NCBI GenBank assembly: GCA_034664165.1
Contig: JAXDIE010000040.1
Span: 1 to 19,959, forward strand
Length of the DNA stretch: 19,959 nt
Origin: JACCVG01 sp034664165
GTDB lineage: Bacteria > Actinomycetota > Thermoleophilia > Solirubrobacterales > Thermoleophilaceae
Direction of reading: 5' to 3'
Position 1 is the first letter of the stretch; every line of letters starts with the position of its first letter. Both the position numbers and the translations under genes were made by a program. This document shows positions 1 to 6,438 of the stretch, piece by piece. The notes under the pieces are model-generated. The model ran no database searches. It saw only the letters and a program-made list of their open reading frames with translations, and was not told where the DNA came from.

Positions 1-243
1 GATGACGAGAAGCTGGTCCTGGAGTACGCGGAGGCCCTGGCGGCCACGCCTGCGGGCCCCGTCGACGAGCTGATGCCGAGGCTGCGCGAGCGCTTCAGCG
101 AGACCCAGATCGTCGAGCTCACCGCCAACATCTCGATCGAGGCCTTCCGGGCGCGCTTCAACCACGCCTTCGGCATCGCGCCGCAGGGCTTCTCCAAGGG
201 CGGCGTGTGCGCCATCCCGGAGCGCCCGGCCGCCGTGGCCTGA
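1..243 (+). CDS. Carboxymuconolactone decarboxylase-like (AhpD-fold) protein, 3' end only
   Basis: Only the last 80 residues are inside the window; the start lies upstream. The segment FSETQIVELT, followed about 16 residues later by RFNHAFGI, matches the end of the all-helical carboxymuconolactone decarboxylase/AhpD-like family. Members of that family include protocatechuate-pathway decarboxylases and alkylhydroperoxidase-type reductases. The catalytic CxxC of AhpD-type members would lie in the missing part, so decarboxylase and peroxidase-type roles cannot be told apart. The stop codon is 12 bp from the stop of the convergent flavoprotein gene, with no room for a terminator. The family call is fairly secure and the reaction is not. 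Confidence 0.72.
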   Translation, partial: DDEKLVLEYAEALAATPAGPVDELMPRLRERFSETQIVELTANISIEAFRARFNHAFGIAPQGFSKGGVCAIPERPAAVA

Positions 244-255
244 GCCCGAGCGGGG

Positions 256-1932
256 CTAGCCTGCCAGGACCTCGTGCGCGAACCGCACTGCCAGGGCCCC
301 GTCACCGACTGCCCCGGCCACGCGGTTGGAGGCGCCGGCACGCACGTCGCCTGCGGTCAGGACGCCTGGCCGCGTCGTCTCCAGAAGATGCGGATCGCGG
401 TCGGTGAGCGGCCAGGACAGATGGCCGTCGCAGGCCGCCGCGGCGGTCCCGCACAGCAGATAGCCGGCCTGATCGACGGCGAGCATCCCCAACGCCGCCT
501 CGGTACACGGATCTGCCCCGATCATCACGAATACGGCCGTCGCGGCAACCTGCTCAACGCTGCCATCGCGGTTGTCGCGCAGGTCGACCGACTGAACCGT
601 CCCCGTGCCGTCCACGGCCACGACCTCTGTCTCGGTCATCACCTCGATGTGGTCGGAACGCTCGATTCGATCCACCAGATAGTGCGACATCGTTGAGCTG
701 AGCGCCTTGCCACGGACCACGATCCGCACGCTCCGCGCGCGAGTCGCCAGATGGACGGCCGCCTGGCCGGCCGAGTTGCCGCCACCCACCACGATCACGT
801 TCTCGCCGCGGCTGCGCTCGGCATCGGTGGGCATGGCCGCGTGGTACACGCCGGCGCCGCGGAAGCGATCGATGCCCTCGGCTTCCAGCTCACGCCAGCT
901 GGCGCCCGTCGCGATCACGACGGAGCGGCCCAGCACGTGCTGCCCGTCGTCGAGGTCGATTCGCACCAGGCCCTCGGGCCCATCCGCCATCTCGACGGCG
1001 CGGTGGAAGCTGGAGAGCACCGCGTCGAAGCGCCTGGCCTGCAGCGTCGCGTTGCGGGTGAGCTGCGTGCCCGAGATGCCCGTCGGGAAGCCCAGGTAGT
1101 TCTCGATGCGCGTGCTGGTCCCGGCCTGACCGCCGGGCGCCCAGGCCTCGGCCACGAACGTGCTCAGGCCTTCGGAACCGCCGTAGACACCGGCTGCGAG
1201 CCCGGCCGGCCCGCCCCCGAGCACCACGAGATCGAACCGTTCGCCGTCCACCTCGGCGCGGAGCCCCAGCGAGCGGGCTACCTGGGCAGGCGAAGGGTTG
1301 CGCATCACGTCGGCCGCGTGTACCAGGACCGGCGTCTCGGATCGCGGGATGTCGAGCCACTCGAGGAGCTGGGCGCTTTCATCGTCGGTGTCGACGTCGT
1401 AGAACCGCACCGGCAGGAGGTTGCGCTCCAGGAGATCGCGCACCTCGAAGGCCCGGCGCGACGCGCGCGGGGCGATGATCCGGATCACTCCATGCCCTTC
1501 AGCCTCGTGCCAGGCACGGCGTGCGAGGAGCGTCTCGAAGATGTGCTCGCCGAATTCGGGCCAGCGGGCAACCATTCCGCGGAGGCAGGCGCGGTCGAAC
1601 TCGATCACGTCGGTTGATTCGACGGCGATGCACGCGCTGATCGTCGGCTCTCCGGTGAATACCGCGATGTCGCCGATGAACGTGCGGCTGTCGGCCTGCG
1701 CTATGTAGACGTCCTTGCCGGGCTTGCGATCGATGAACTCGACGAGCCCCTGCTCGATGACGAAGAACGGCGCGTCGCGGACGGCGTGCTCGTACAGGAC
1801 CTCGCCGGGCTCGAGCGTGCGCCGCTGGCCGCGCTCGGCCATCCATGCGAGCTTCGCGTCGGACAGGCGCGGGAAGAGGACCGCGTCATCGAGATCCGGG
1901 AAGCGCTCGCTGCGAATGACCGTCGTGGCCAT
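256..1932 (-). CDS. CNB-like domain / thioredoxin-fold / thioredoxin reductase-like flavoprotein fusion
   Basis: A 558-residue cytosolic protein with three modules. Residues about 16-138 look like a cyclic-nucleotide-binding (CRP-type) beta-roll with GDIAVFTGEP at 87-96. Residues about 148-225 resemble a glutaredoxin/thioredoxin fold with a cis-Pro-like TPVLV. Residues 232-558 are a TrxR-type FAD/NAD(P)H oxidoreductase: FAD motif GGGPAGLAAG near 239, GGQAG at 267-271, NAD(P) motif VVGGGNSAG at 381-389 and a C-terminal AGDVR at 527-531. Where thioredoxin reductase carries its redox CxxC, this protein reads GVYHAAMPTD, without cysteine. The CNB cassette also lacks the usual phosphate-binding Arg (TISA at 97-100). 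It is therefore probably an NAD(P)H-dependent flavoprotein with another acceptor, and may not bind cAMP. Similar fusions are known in actinobacteria. The ATG at 1932 fits a -10-like hexamer 6 nt upstream, and the gene is divergent from the SDR. Confidence 0.88.
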   Translation of the reverse strand: MATTVIRSERFPDLDDAVLFPRLSDAKLAWMAERGQRRTLEPGEVLYEHAVRDAPFFVIEQGLVEFIDRKPGKDVYIAQADSRTFIGDIAVFTGEPTISACIAVESTDVIEFDRACLRGMVARWPEFGEHIFETLLARRAWHEAEGHGVIRIIAPRASRRAFEVRDLLERNLLPVRFYDVDTDDESAQLLEWLDIPRSETPVLVHAADVMRNPSPAQVARSLGLRAEVDGERFDLVVLGGGPAGLAAGVYGGSEGLSTFVAEAWAPGGQAGTSTRIENYLGFPTGISGTQLTRNATLQARRFDAVLSSFHRAVEMADGPEGLVRIDLDDGQHVLGRSVVIATGASWRELEAEGIDRFRGAGVYHAAMPTDAERSRGENVIVVGGGNSAGQAAVHLATRARSVRIVVRGKALSSTMSHYLVDRIERSDHIEVMTETEVVAVDGTGTVQSVDLRDNRDGSVEQVAATAVFVMIGADPCTEAALGMLAVDQAGYLLCGTAAAACDGHLSWPLTDRDPHLLETTRPGVLTAGDVRAGASNRVAGAVGDGALAVRFAHEVLAG

Positions 1933-1938
1933 GGCCTG

Positions 1939-1944
1939 AGGCTA
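1939..1944 (-). promoter_or_regulatory. Candidate -10 element of the CNB-TrxR gene, leaderless start
   Basis: Read on the minus strand, TAGCCT ends 6 nt before the ATG at 1932. This spacing would put the transcript start at or next to the A of the ATG. There is no Shine-Dalgarno sequence between the hexamer and the ATG, and no convincing -35 box. The call rests on spacing and on the same pattern at other starts in this window. Confidence 0.4.
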
Positions 1945-1977
1945 CCGCGATGGGAGGGCCGGGCGGCTTAAGGAGGA

Positions 1978-2010
1978 GAGGCCCGCCGCTGGGAGGGAGC
2001 GGCGGGCCTC
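1978..2010 (+). promoter_or_regulatory. Perfect 13-bp stem-loop in the divergent intergenic region
   Basis: Arms 1978-1990 (GAGGCCCGCCGCT) and 1998-2010 (AGCGGCGGGCCTC) are exact reverse complements, with a 7-nt loop GGGAGGG at 1991-1997. No T-run follows on either strand, so it is not a canonical intrinsic terminator. It lies between two divergently transcribed genes, where no terminator is needed for either. On the plus strand AAGGAGGA sits immediately before it (1970-1977). ATG begins immediately after it, opening a 9-codon frame to TAA at 2038-2040. A smaller dyad, GCGCT-A-AGCGC, lies at 2034-2044. Possible roles are a leader-RNA structure, a protein-binding site next to the flavoprotein promoter, or the end of an unseen small RNA. 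The structure itself is certain; its role is unknown. Confidence 0.6.
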
Positions 2011-2160
2011 ATGTCACCGGGTCGGGGTCCCCGGCGCTAAGCGCTACTGCCGGCGGAGGGATTCGGTGGGGTGCTTGTCTGGAATCCAGTCTGCCGCCGC
2101 TCTCGCCCCCCGGACACCCATCCAAGGTGGATGAAATCCACACCTCGTGAAGGGCGCCAA

Positions 2161-2166
2161 TACACT
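2161..2166 (+). promoter_or_regulatory. Candidate -10 element of the SDR-crotonase operon
   Basis: TACACT ends 9 nt before the ATG at 2176. The 9 nt between them (GCTCGCGCC) contain no Shine-Dalgarno sequence, which suggests a leaderless or nearly leaderless mRNA. No good -35 hexamer is seen at 16-18 bp. Confidence 0.4.
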
Positions 2167-2175
2167 GCTCGCGCC

Positions 2176-3264
2176 ATGGCATCGGACCTGATCCTCGTCA
2201 CCGGATTCCCCGGTTTCATCGGCAAGCGGCTGGTCGCTTCGCTGGTCGAGGCGCGCCCCAAGGCCCGGATCGCCTGCCTGGTCCTGCCGGAGCTCGAGAA
2301 CGCGGCCCGCGCGGCCGCCGCCGGTATCGACAAGAAGCGTGTGGACGTGATCACCGGCGACATCGCCACCCGGGGACTGGCGCTGTCCAAGAAGGACCGC
2401 GAGCGCCTGGTGGAGGAGATGACGCAGGTCTACCACCTGGCCGCCATCTACGACCTGGCAGTTCCGATCGAGGTGGCCCAGCGTGTGAACGTGGACGGGA
2501 CGGGCAACGTGCTCGAGCTGTGTGCCGCGGCCAAGAAGCTGGAGCGCCTCGACTACGTGAGCACCGCCTACGTGGCGGGAAAGCGCACCGGCGTGATCTA
2601 CGAACACGAGCTCTCGCTGGGCCAGGAGCACAAGAACCACTACGAGGCCACCAAGTTCCAGGCCGAGGTCTGGGTTCGCCAGGAAGCGCGGAAGATCCCG
2701 ACGGCCACTTACCGGCCGGCCATCGTGGTGGGCGACTCCAAGACAGGCGAGACCCAGAAGTTCGATGGGCCCTACTACCTGCTCCGCACGATCGCGAAGG
2801 CCCTGGACACCCACGCGCCGATCATGCAGTTCGGCAGTTCCGGTGCCAACTTCAACGCGGTCCCCGTGGACTTCATCGTTGACTCCCTGGTGGCGGGCGG
2901 ACAGGACAAGAAGGCAATCGGCGGGACGTTCCACCTCACCGATCCGGAGCCCGTCACGGCGGTCCAGCTGCTCGGTCTGCTCGCTCGCGAGTACGCGGGC
3001 AAGGAGCCCGGAGTCAAGGTGCCGCCGAAGGTGGTCGAGACGCTCCTGCGGTCCAGGCGGATGCGCGACTACTACTCGGGCGCCCCGCGCGAATCGATCC
3101 GCTACCTCAACCATCCCCAGACTTTCGACACGCGCCAGGCCGGAGACATGCTCGGACGCAACGGAGTGACCTGCCCGCGCTTTGCCGACTATGTTGGGGC
3201 CATGGTCGGCTTCTTCCGTGAGCACGAGGACGATCCCGCGTTCATGCCGGCGGCGCGCGTATGA
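2176..3264 (+). CDS. Extended SDR, thioester/fatty acyl-CoA reductase-like
   Basis: A 362-residue soluble oxidoreductase. The N-terminal TGFPGFIG (residues 9-16) is the Rossmann nucleotide-binding glycine motif, VSTAYVAG (128-135) carries the active-site Ser region, and YEATK (156-160) is the catalytic YxxxK. TGFPGF together with STAYVAG is typical of the NAD_binding_4 group, which includes male-sterility/fatty acyl-CoA reductases and thioester reductase domains. Those enzymes reduce an acyl thioester to an aldehyde or alcohol. A 3-beta-HSD-like or epimerase-like activity is the alternative. The ATG at 2176 is chosen because it directly precedes the Rossmann fold; an in-frame upstream extension to 2071 encodes an unrelated-looking tail. 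Its TGA overlaps the crotonase ATG (ATGA at 3261-3264), so the two are probably translationally coupled and functionally linked. Confidence 0.85.
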   Translation: MASDLILVTGFPGFIGKRLVASLVEARPKARIACLVLPELENAARAAAAGIDKKRVDVITGDIATRGLALSKKDRERLVEEMTQVYHLAAIYDLAVPIEVAQRVNVDGTGNVLELCAAAKKLERLDYVSTAYVAGKRTGVIYEHELSLGQEHKNHYEATKFQAEVWVRQEARKIPTATYRPAIVVGDSKTGETQKFDGPYYLLRTIAKALDTHAPIMQFGSSGANFNAVPVDFIVDSLVAGGQDKKAIGGTFHLTDPEPVTAVQLLGLLAREYAGKEPGVKVPPKVVETLLRSRRMRDYYSGAPRESIRYLNHPQTFDTRQAGDMLGRNGVTCPRFADYVGAMVGFFREHEDDPAFMPAARV

Positions 3265-4190
3265 GCCACCTGGAGGCCGAGCGCCGCGACCGCGTGATGG
3301 TGGTGCGGATCTCCAACCCGCCACGGCACCTGATGAACGCCGCCATGGTGGCCGAGCTCGATCAGCTCGTCACGACCGTCGACTCCGACAGCTCGATCGG
3401 CGCTGTGGTGCTCACCGGGACCGCGGAGGACTCCTTCATTGCGCACTACGACGTCGAGGAGATCGCCGCCGCGGTGGAGGGCCCGACGGTGGGCGCGCGG
3501 GCCAGCGGAGGCGCCCTGCGCGCCGTCGGTGCCGCCTCGCACGTGCCCGGCGCCCGTGCGGCCATCGGCCGGACCCCGCTGAAGGGCGCGGTGGCGCTGA
3601 AGAACATCCACGACCTGTTCCTGCGCATGAACCGCTCCTCCACCGTCTTCATCGCGGCCATCAACGGCACCACCATGGGCGGTGGATGTGAGCTCTGCCT
3701 TGCCTGCGACCTGCGGCTGATGGCCGACGGGCCGTATCGGATCGGCCTGCCCGAGATCACCCTGGGATTCATCCCGGGCGCGGGCGGCACCACGCGGCTG
3801 GCGCGCTATCTCGGCCCGGCCAAGGCGCTTCAGCTGATGCTCGAGGCCGAGGTCCTGGACCCGCCCGCCGCGGCGCGCCTGGGGCTGATCCACAGGGTGC
3901 TGCCGAAGGAGAGGCTTCTCCCGGAGGCCATCCGGGCCGCCGAGCTGGCCGCCTCGCGGCTGCCGGCGGCGGTGCAGGCCCTCAAGCACGCCGTCTATGA
4001 CGGGCCGGCGATGGACCTGGAGGCAGCGCTGCACCTGGAGCGCACGCAGTTCCTGGCGTCGGGCTCGCGGCCGGAGTCCAAGCAGATACTGCGGGACTTC
4101 ATCGAGGAGCAGGGACGCGTCGCGCCCGACAAGACCCCGTGGTCCGACCCGGACGCCTTCATCCGCTGGCGCGAGCGCCCCGCGCCGTAG
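3261..4190 (+). CDS. Enoyl-CoA hydratase/isomerase (crotonase) family protein
   Basis: A 309-residue crotonase-fold protein, longer than the usual ~260. The first half holds the oxyanion-hole strand VVLTGTAEDSFIAHYDVEEI near 49-68. An insertion rich in Ala/Gly follows at about 70-110. TMGGGCELCLACDLRLMA at 138-155 includes Glu144, and LPEITLGFIPGAGG at 163-176 includes Glu165. Both acid positions used by enoyl-CoA hydratases are therefore present, which favours a hydratase reaction on a 2-enoyl-CoA (beta-oxidation or degradation of a branched or cyclic acyl-CoA). Isomerase or hydrolase activity cannot be excluded. It is co-transcribed with the acyl-reductase-like SDR through an ATGA overlap. 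Its stop is 8 bp from the convergent aldehyde dehydrogenase stop. No Shine-Dalgarno sequence precedes it, which agrees with coupling. Confidence 0.9.
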   Translation: MSHLEAERRDRVMVVRISNPPRHLMNAAMVAELDQLVTTVDSDSSIGAVVLTGTAEDSFIAHYDVEEIAAAVEGPTVGARASGGALRAVGAASHVPGARAAIGRTPLKGAVALKNIHDLFLRMNRSSTVFIAAINGTTMGGGCELCLACDLRLMADGPYRIGLPEITLGFIPGAGGTTRLARYLGPAKALQLMLEAEVLDPPAAARLGLIHRVLPKERLLPEAIRAAELAASRLPAAVQALKHAVYDGPAMDLEAALHLERTQFLASGSRPESKQILRDFIEEQGRVAPDKTPWSDPDAFIRWRERPAP

Positions 4191-4198
4191 ACCGGCGA

Positions 4199-5770
4199 CT
4201 AGCGCTTGAACGCGCCTTTCGAGATCTTCTTCAGGACCTGTGCCAGCGGCCTGGCGCCCTGCCGCAAGGCTCCCAGCTTGTCGTCGTCGCGGCCGTAGAG
4301 CAGCTTGGCCGAGGCCTCCATTGCGTGGCCCAGGCTCTCGTCGTAGGGGTGCCACCAGAACTGCTTGGCCCATGACGGGTCCCAGCCGATGTGCTTGATC
4401 CGGGTGCACTCGTAGAAGCCGAACTTGGAGTGTGAGCGGCCGATCCCCGAGTCCTTCTCACCGCCCCAGCTGCACTGGCAGGCGCCGTGGGAATAGGAGT
4501 GATCGTTGATCCAGACCGAGCCGGCCTCGATTCGCCGCGCCATCCGCTCGCCGCGCGCGCGGTCGAGTGTCCAGATCGACGCCGAGAGGCCGAACTGCGA
4601 GTCGTTGGCCAGGCGGATGGCCTCCTCCTCGGAATCCACGGTGATGATCGGGACCACGGGCCCGAAGATCTCCTCTTTCATGATCCGCATGTCGTGGGTC
4701 ACCCCGGTGAGCACAGCGGGGGCGAAGAAGGGCGCGCCGTCGAAGCCCGGCAGGTCAACTGGGCCGCCGCACTCGAGTTTGGCACCGGCCGCAACCGCAT
4801 CGTCGACCAGGCCCTTGACCAGCTCGAACTGGTCCTGCGAGACCATCGGCCCGATCTCGGTGTTCCACGCCAGCGGGTCGCCGACGCGCAGCGCCTTGGC
4901 GCCGTCCACCACGCCCGAGATGAAGCGCTCGGCCACGTCGCGCATCACATAGGTGCGCTCGATGCCCGAGCAGGTCTGGCCGGCGTTGGAGAACCCGCCC
5001 CACAGGCAGCCGGAGATCGCGTTGTCCAGCTGCGCGTCGGAGAGCACCAGCTGCGGGTCCTTGCCGCCGAGCTCGAGCACCGAGCCCTTCAGCCGCTCGG
5101 CGCAGGCGGTGCCGACGCCCCGGCCCACCTCGACGGACCCGGTGAAGAAGATCTTGGGCACGTGGTGGGCCGCAACCAGCGCCTGGCCCACTGCGCCGCC
5201 GCCGTGGACCGTGCGGACCAGCCCCTCCGGGAAGCCGGCCCGCTCGAAGACCCACTGGATCTTGTCGCCGATCAGCGGCGTGAGCGACGCGGGCTTGAGC
5301 ACCACTCCGTTGCCGCACATCAGGGCGATGGCGACCTCCCCGAAGGGGATCGACCACGGGTAGTTCCACGGTGCGATGACACCGACCACGCCCACCGGCT
5401 CGTACGAGAAGAACGACTTCTTGGTCTTCCAGAAGAGCTGCGGATAGGGGATGTGCTCGTCGGCCAGGATCCCCGGCCCGTCGGCGGCGATCCAGTGGAG
5501 CGCGTCGATCGTCGGCAGCAGTTCCATCGTGTAGCACTCGTTGCGCGGCTTGCCCTGCTCGCGCGCCATCAGGATCGAGAGGCTCTCGAGGTTGTCGATG
5601 ATCACCTGGGCGGCACGGCGCATGTAGCGCGCCCGGTCATCCAGCGGCAGCTGCGCCCAGAACGGCTGGACCTCGGCCACGTCGTCGACCACGGACTGGA
5701 CCTGATCGGGGGTCAGGGTCGGGACGGTGCCGACGAGCTCGCCGGTGGCGGGGTTGAAGGACTCGAGCAC
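4199..5770 (-). CDS. NAD(P)-dependent aldehyde dehydrogenase family protein
   Basis: A 523-residue ALDH-superfamily enzyme that oxidises an aldehyde to a carboxylic acid. Visible catalytic features are PWNYP with Asn136, LKPAS with Lys159 for cofactor binding, LELGGKDP with general base Glu233 and GQTCSG with nucleophile Cys267. EIFGPVVPI and SVWINDHSYSHG follow later. The fold is complete near residue 460. The last ~60 residues (from about IGWDPSWAKQFWW) form an extension rich in aromatic then basic residues, longer than in classical ALDHs and of unknown role. The physiological aldehyde cannot be read from sequence; a fatty or aromatic aldehyde would fit the neighbourhood. GTG at 5770 is chosen for its fit to a -10-like TAGACT 7 nt upstream. 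It lies 22 bp downstream of the GNAT gene on the same strand. Confidence 0.93.
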   Translation of the reverse strand: MLESFNPATGELVGTVPTLTPDQVQSVVDDVAEVQPFWAQLPLDDRARYMRRAAQVIIDNLESLSILMAREQGKPRNECYTMELLPTIDALHWIAADGPGILADEHIPYPQLFWKTKKSFFSYEPVGVVGVIAPWNYPWSIPFGEVAIALMCGNGVVLKPASLTPLIGDKIQWVFERAGFPEGLVRTVHGGGAVGQALVAAHHVPKIFFTGSVEVGRGVGTACAERLKGSVLELGGKDPQLVLSDAQLDNAISGCLWGGFSNAGQTCSGIERTYVMRDVAERFISGVVDGAKALRVGDPLAWNTEIGPMVSQDQFELVKGLVDDAVAAGAKLECGGPVDLPGFDGAPFFAPAVLTGVTHDMRIMKEEIFGPVVPIITVDSEEEAIRLANDSQFGLSASIWTLDRARGERMARRIEAGSVWINDHSYSHGACQCSWGGEKDSGIGRSHSKFGFYECTRIKHIGWDPSWAKQFWWHPYDESLGHAMEASAKLLYGRDDDKLGALRQGARPLAQVLKKISKGAFKR

Positions 5771-5777
5771 GCGGCCG

Positions 5778-5783
5778 AGTCTA
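5778..5783 (-). promoter_or_regulatory. Candidate -10 element of the aldehyde dehydrogenase gene
   Basis: On the minus strand TAGACT ends 7 nt before the GTG at 5770, within the 22-bp gap after the GNAT gene. The 7 nt CGGCCGC have no Shine-Dalgarno character. The same hexamer, TAGACT, precedes methylmalonyl-CoA epimerase at 15662. This suggests the dehydrogenase has its own leaderless transcript and may not depend on read-through. Confidence 0.4.
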
Positions 5784-5792
5784 AGGGCCTAT

Positions 5793-6362
5793 CTAAGCGG
5801 CGTTGCGCCCGCGCACCGCGGGAAGGCGGGCGTAGGCAGCGGCGCCCTCGTCCTCGACCACGTTCACGACGGGGCCGATCCGCTCGAGCAGGGCCACCAT
5901 CACCGGGTTGGGCTCGGGCAGCGGCGCTCGCAGGTGGGTGGCGCCGCGCTGGACGGCCATGTGGGCGATGACCTCCGACAGCAGGCGGCCGATCCCCTTG
6001 GTCTGGTGCTCGTCGTCGACCAGCAGGCCGATCTGTGCCAGACCGGTGGAGAAGAGGGTCACGTCGGCCACGCCGACGATCTCCTCCGGCAGCACCTGTC
6101 CCGGCGCTGCGGCGGCGATCACCAGCCGCTCGCGCGGGTCGTAGAAGCTCAGCTGGCGGTGGTCGATCTGCGTGTGGTCGTCGTTCCCGAACCTCATCTG
6201 AAGGCTCTCGGGAGACACACCGGCGAGGAAGCGCTTCAGGCGGGTGGCGTCGCTGGGCTTGGTCAGGCGCAAGCGCACTCGCAGACCTGACTCCAGCTCG
6301 TGCGTGGTTGCCAGCATCGCGCCGGGGTCGATGAGACGCACGCCTGTTCGCTTACTTTCCAT
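5793..6362 (-). CDS. GNAT-family N-acetyltransferase
   Basis: A 189-residue protein with a single GNAT fold. Residues about 27-58 resemble the family N-terminus (VRLRLTKPSDATRLKRFL, then SPESLQMRF). IVGVADV near 95-101 is the central strand, and IGLLVDDEHQTKGIG at 111-125 is motif A. In that motif Gln120-Gly125 forms the acetyl-CoA pyrophosphate-binding loop (Q/R-x-x-G-x-G type). The SPES-xx-RF segment also occurs in the GNAT domains of bacterial protein lysine acetyltransferases, so a protein substrate is possible, but substrate cannot be inferred reliably. The ATG at 6362 is chosen; an in-frame TTG at 6399-6401 would add 13 residues that look like promoter DNA. It is divergent from the patatin gene. 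Confidence 0.82.
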   Translation of the reverse strand: MESKRTGVRLIDPGAMLATTHELESGLRVRLRLTKPSDATRLKRFLAGVSPESLQMRFGNDDHTQIDHRQLSFYDPRERLVIAAAAPGQVLPEEIVGVADVTLFSTGLAQIGLLVDDEHQTKGIGRLLSEVIAHMAVQRGATHLRAPLPEPNPVMVALLERIGPVVNVVEDEGAAAYARLPAVRGRNAA

Positions 6363-6382
6363 GCCTGACAGGTTCTCATGTC

Positions 6383-6397
6383 GACCCAACGGGTCAA
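6383..6397 (-). promoter_or_regulatory. Dyad overlapping a -35-like TTGACC upstream of the GNAT gene
   Basis: GACCC-AAC-GGGTC at 6383-6395 is a perfect 5-bp inverted repeat with a 3-nt centre. On the minus strand TTGACC (6397 to 6392) is a good -35-like hexamer that overlaps it. The matching -10 region, about 6368-6374, is poor (AACCTGT). A regulator bound here would sit on the GNAT promoter and close to the divergent patatin promoter. A repeat this short could also be chance. Confidence 0.3.
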
Positions 6398-6425
6398 GCA
6401 AGCTCGCTCACAGAGCGGAAAAAGG

Positions 6426-6431
6426 TAGTGT
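6426..6431 (+). promoter_or_regulatory. Candidate -10 element of the patatin gene
   Basis: TAGTGT ends 7 nt before the GTG at 6439, after a short A-rich stretch that stands out from the GC-rich surroundings. The purine run AAAGG abuts the GTG directly, so it is badly placed as a ribosome binding site. This again favours a leaderless start. Confidence 0.4.
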
Positions 6432-6438
6432 CGAAAGG

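Noticed and set aside
1978..2010. The hairpin as an intrinsic terminator
   Set aside because: There is no T-run on either strand, and no gene ends next to it; the flanking genes are divergent.
2044..4409. Long minus-strand frames (2044-3324 and 3189-4409) opposite the SDR and crotonase
   Set aside because: Their composition is that of antisense shadows, and the plus-strand genes show full family motifs and an ATGA overlap.
4487..5971. 494-residue plus-strand open frame opposite the aldehyde dehydrogenase
   Set aside because: It lacks any recognisable motif, is rich in Arg/Gly/Ala/His/Asp as expected from the antisense of GC-rich codons, and lies opposite an ALDH with a complete active site.
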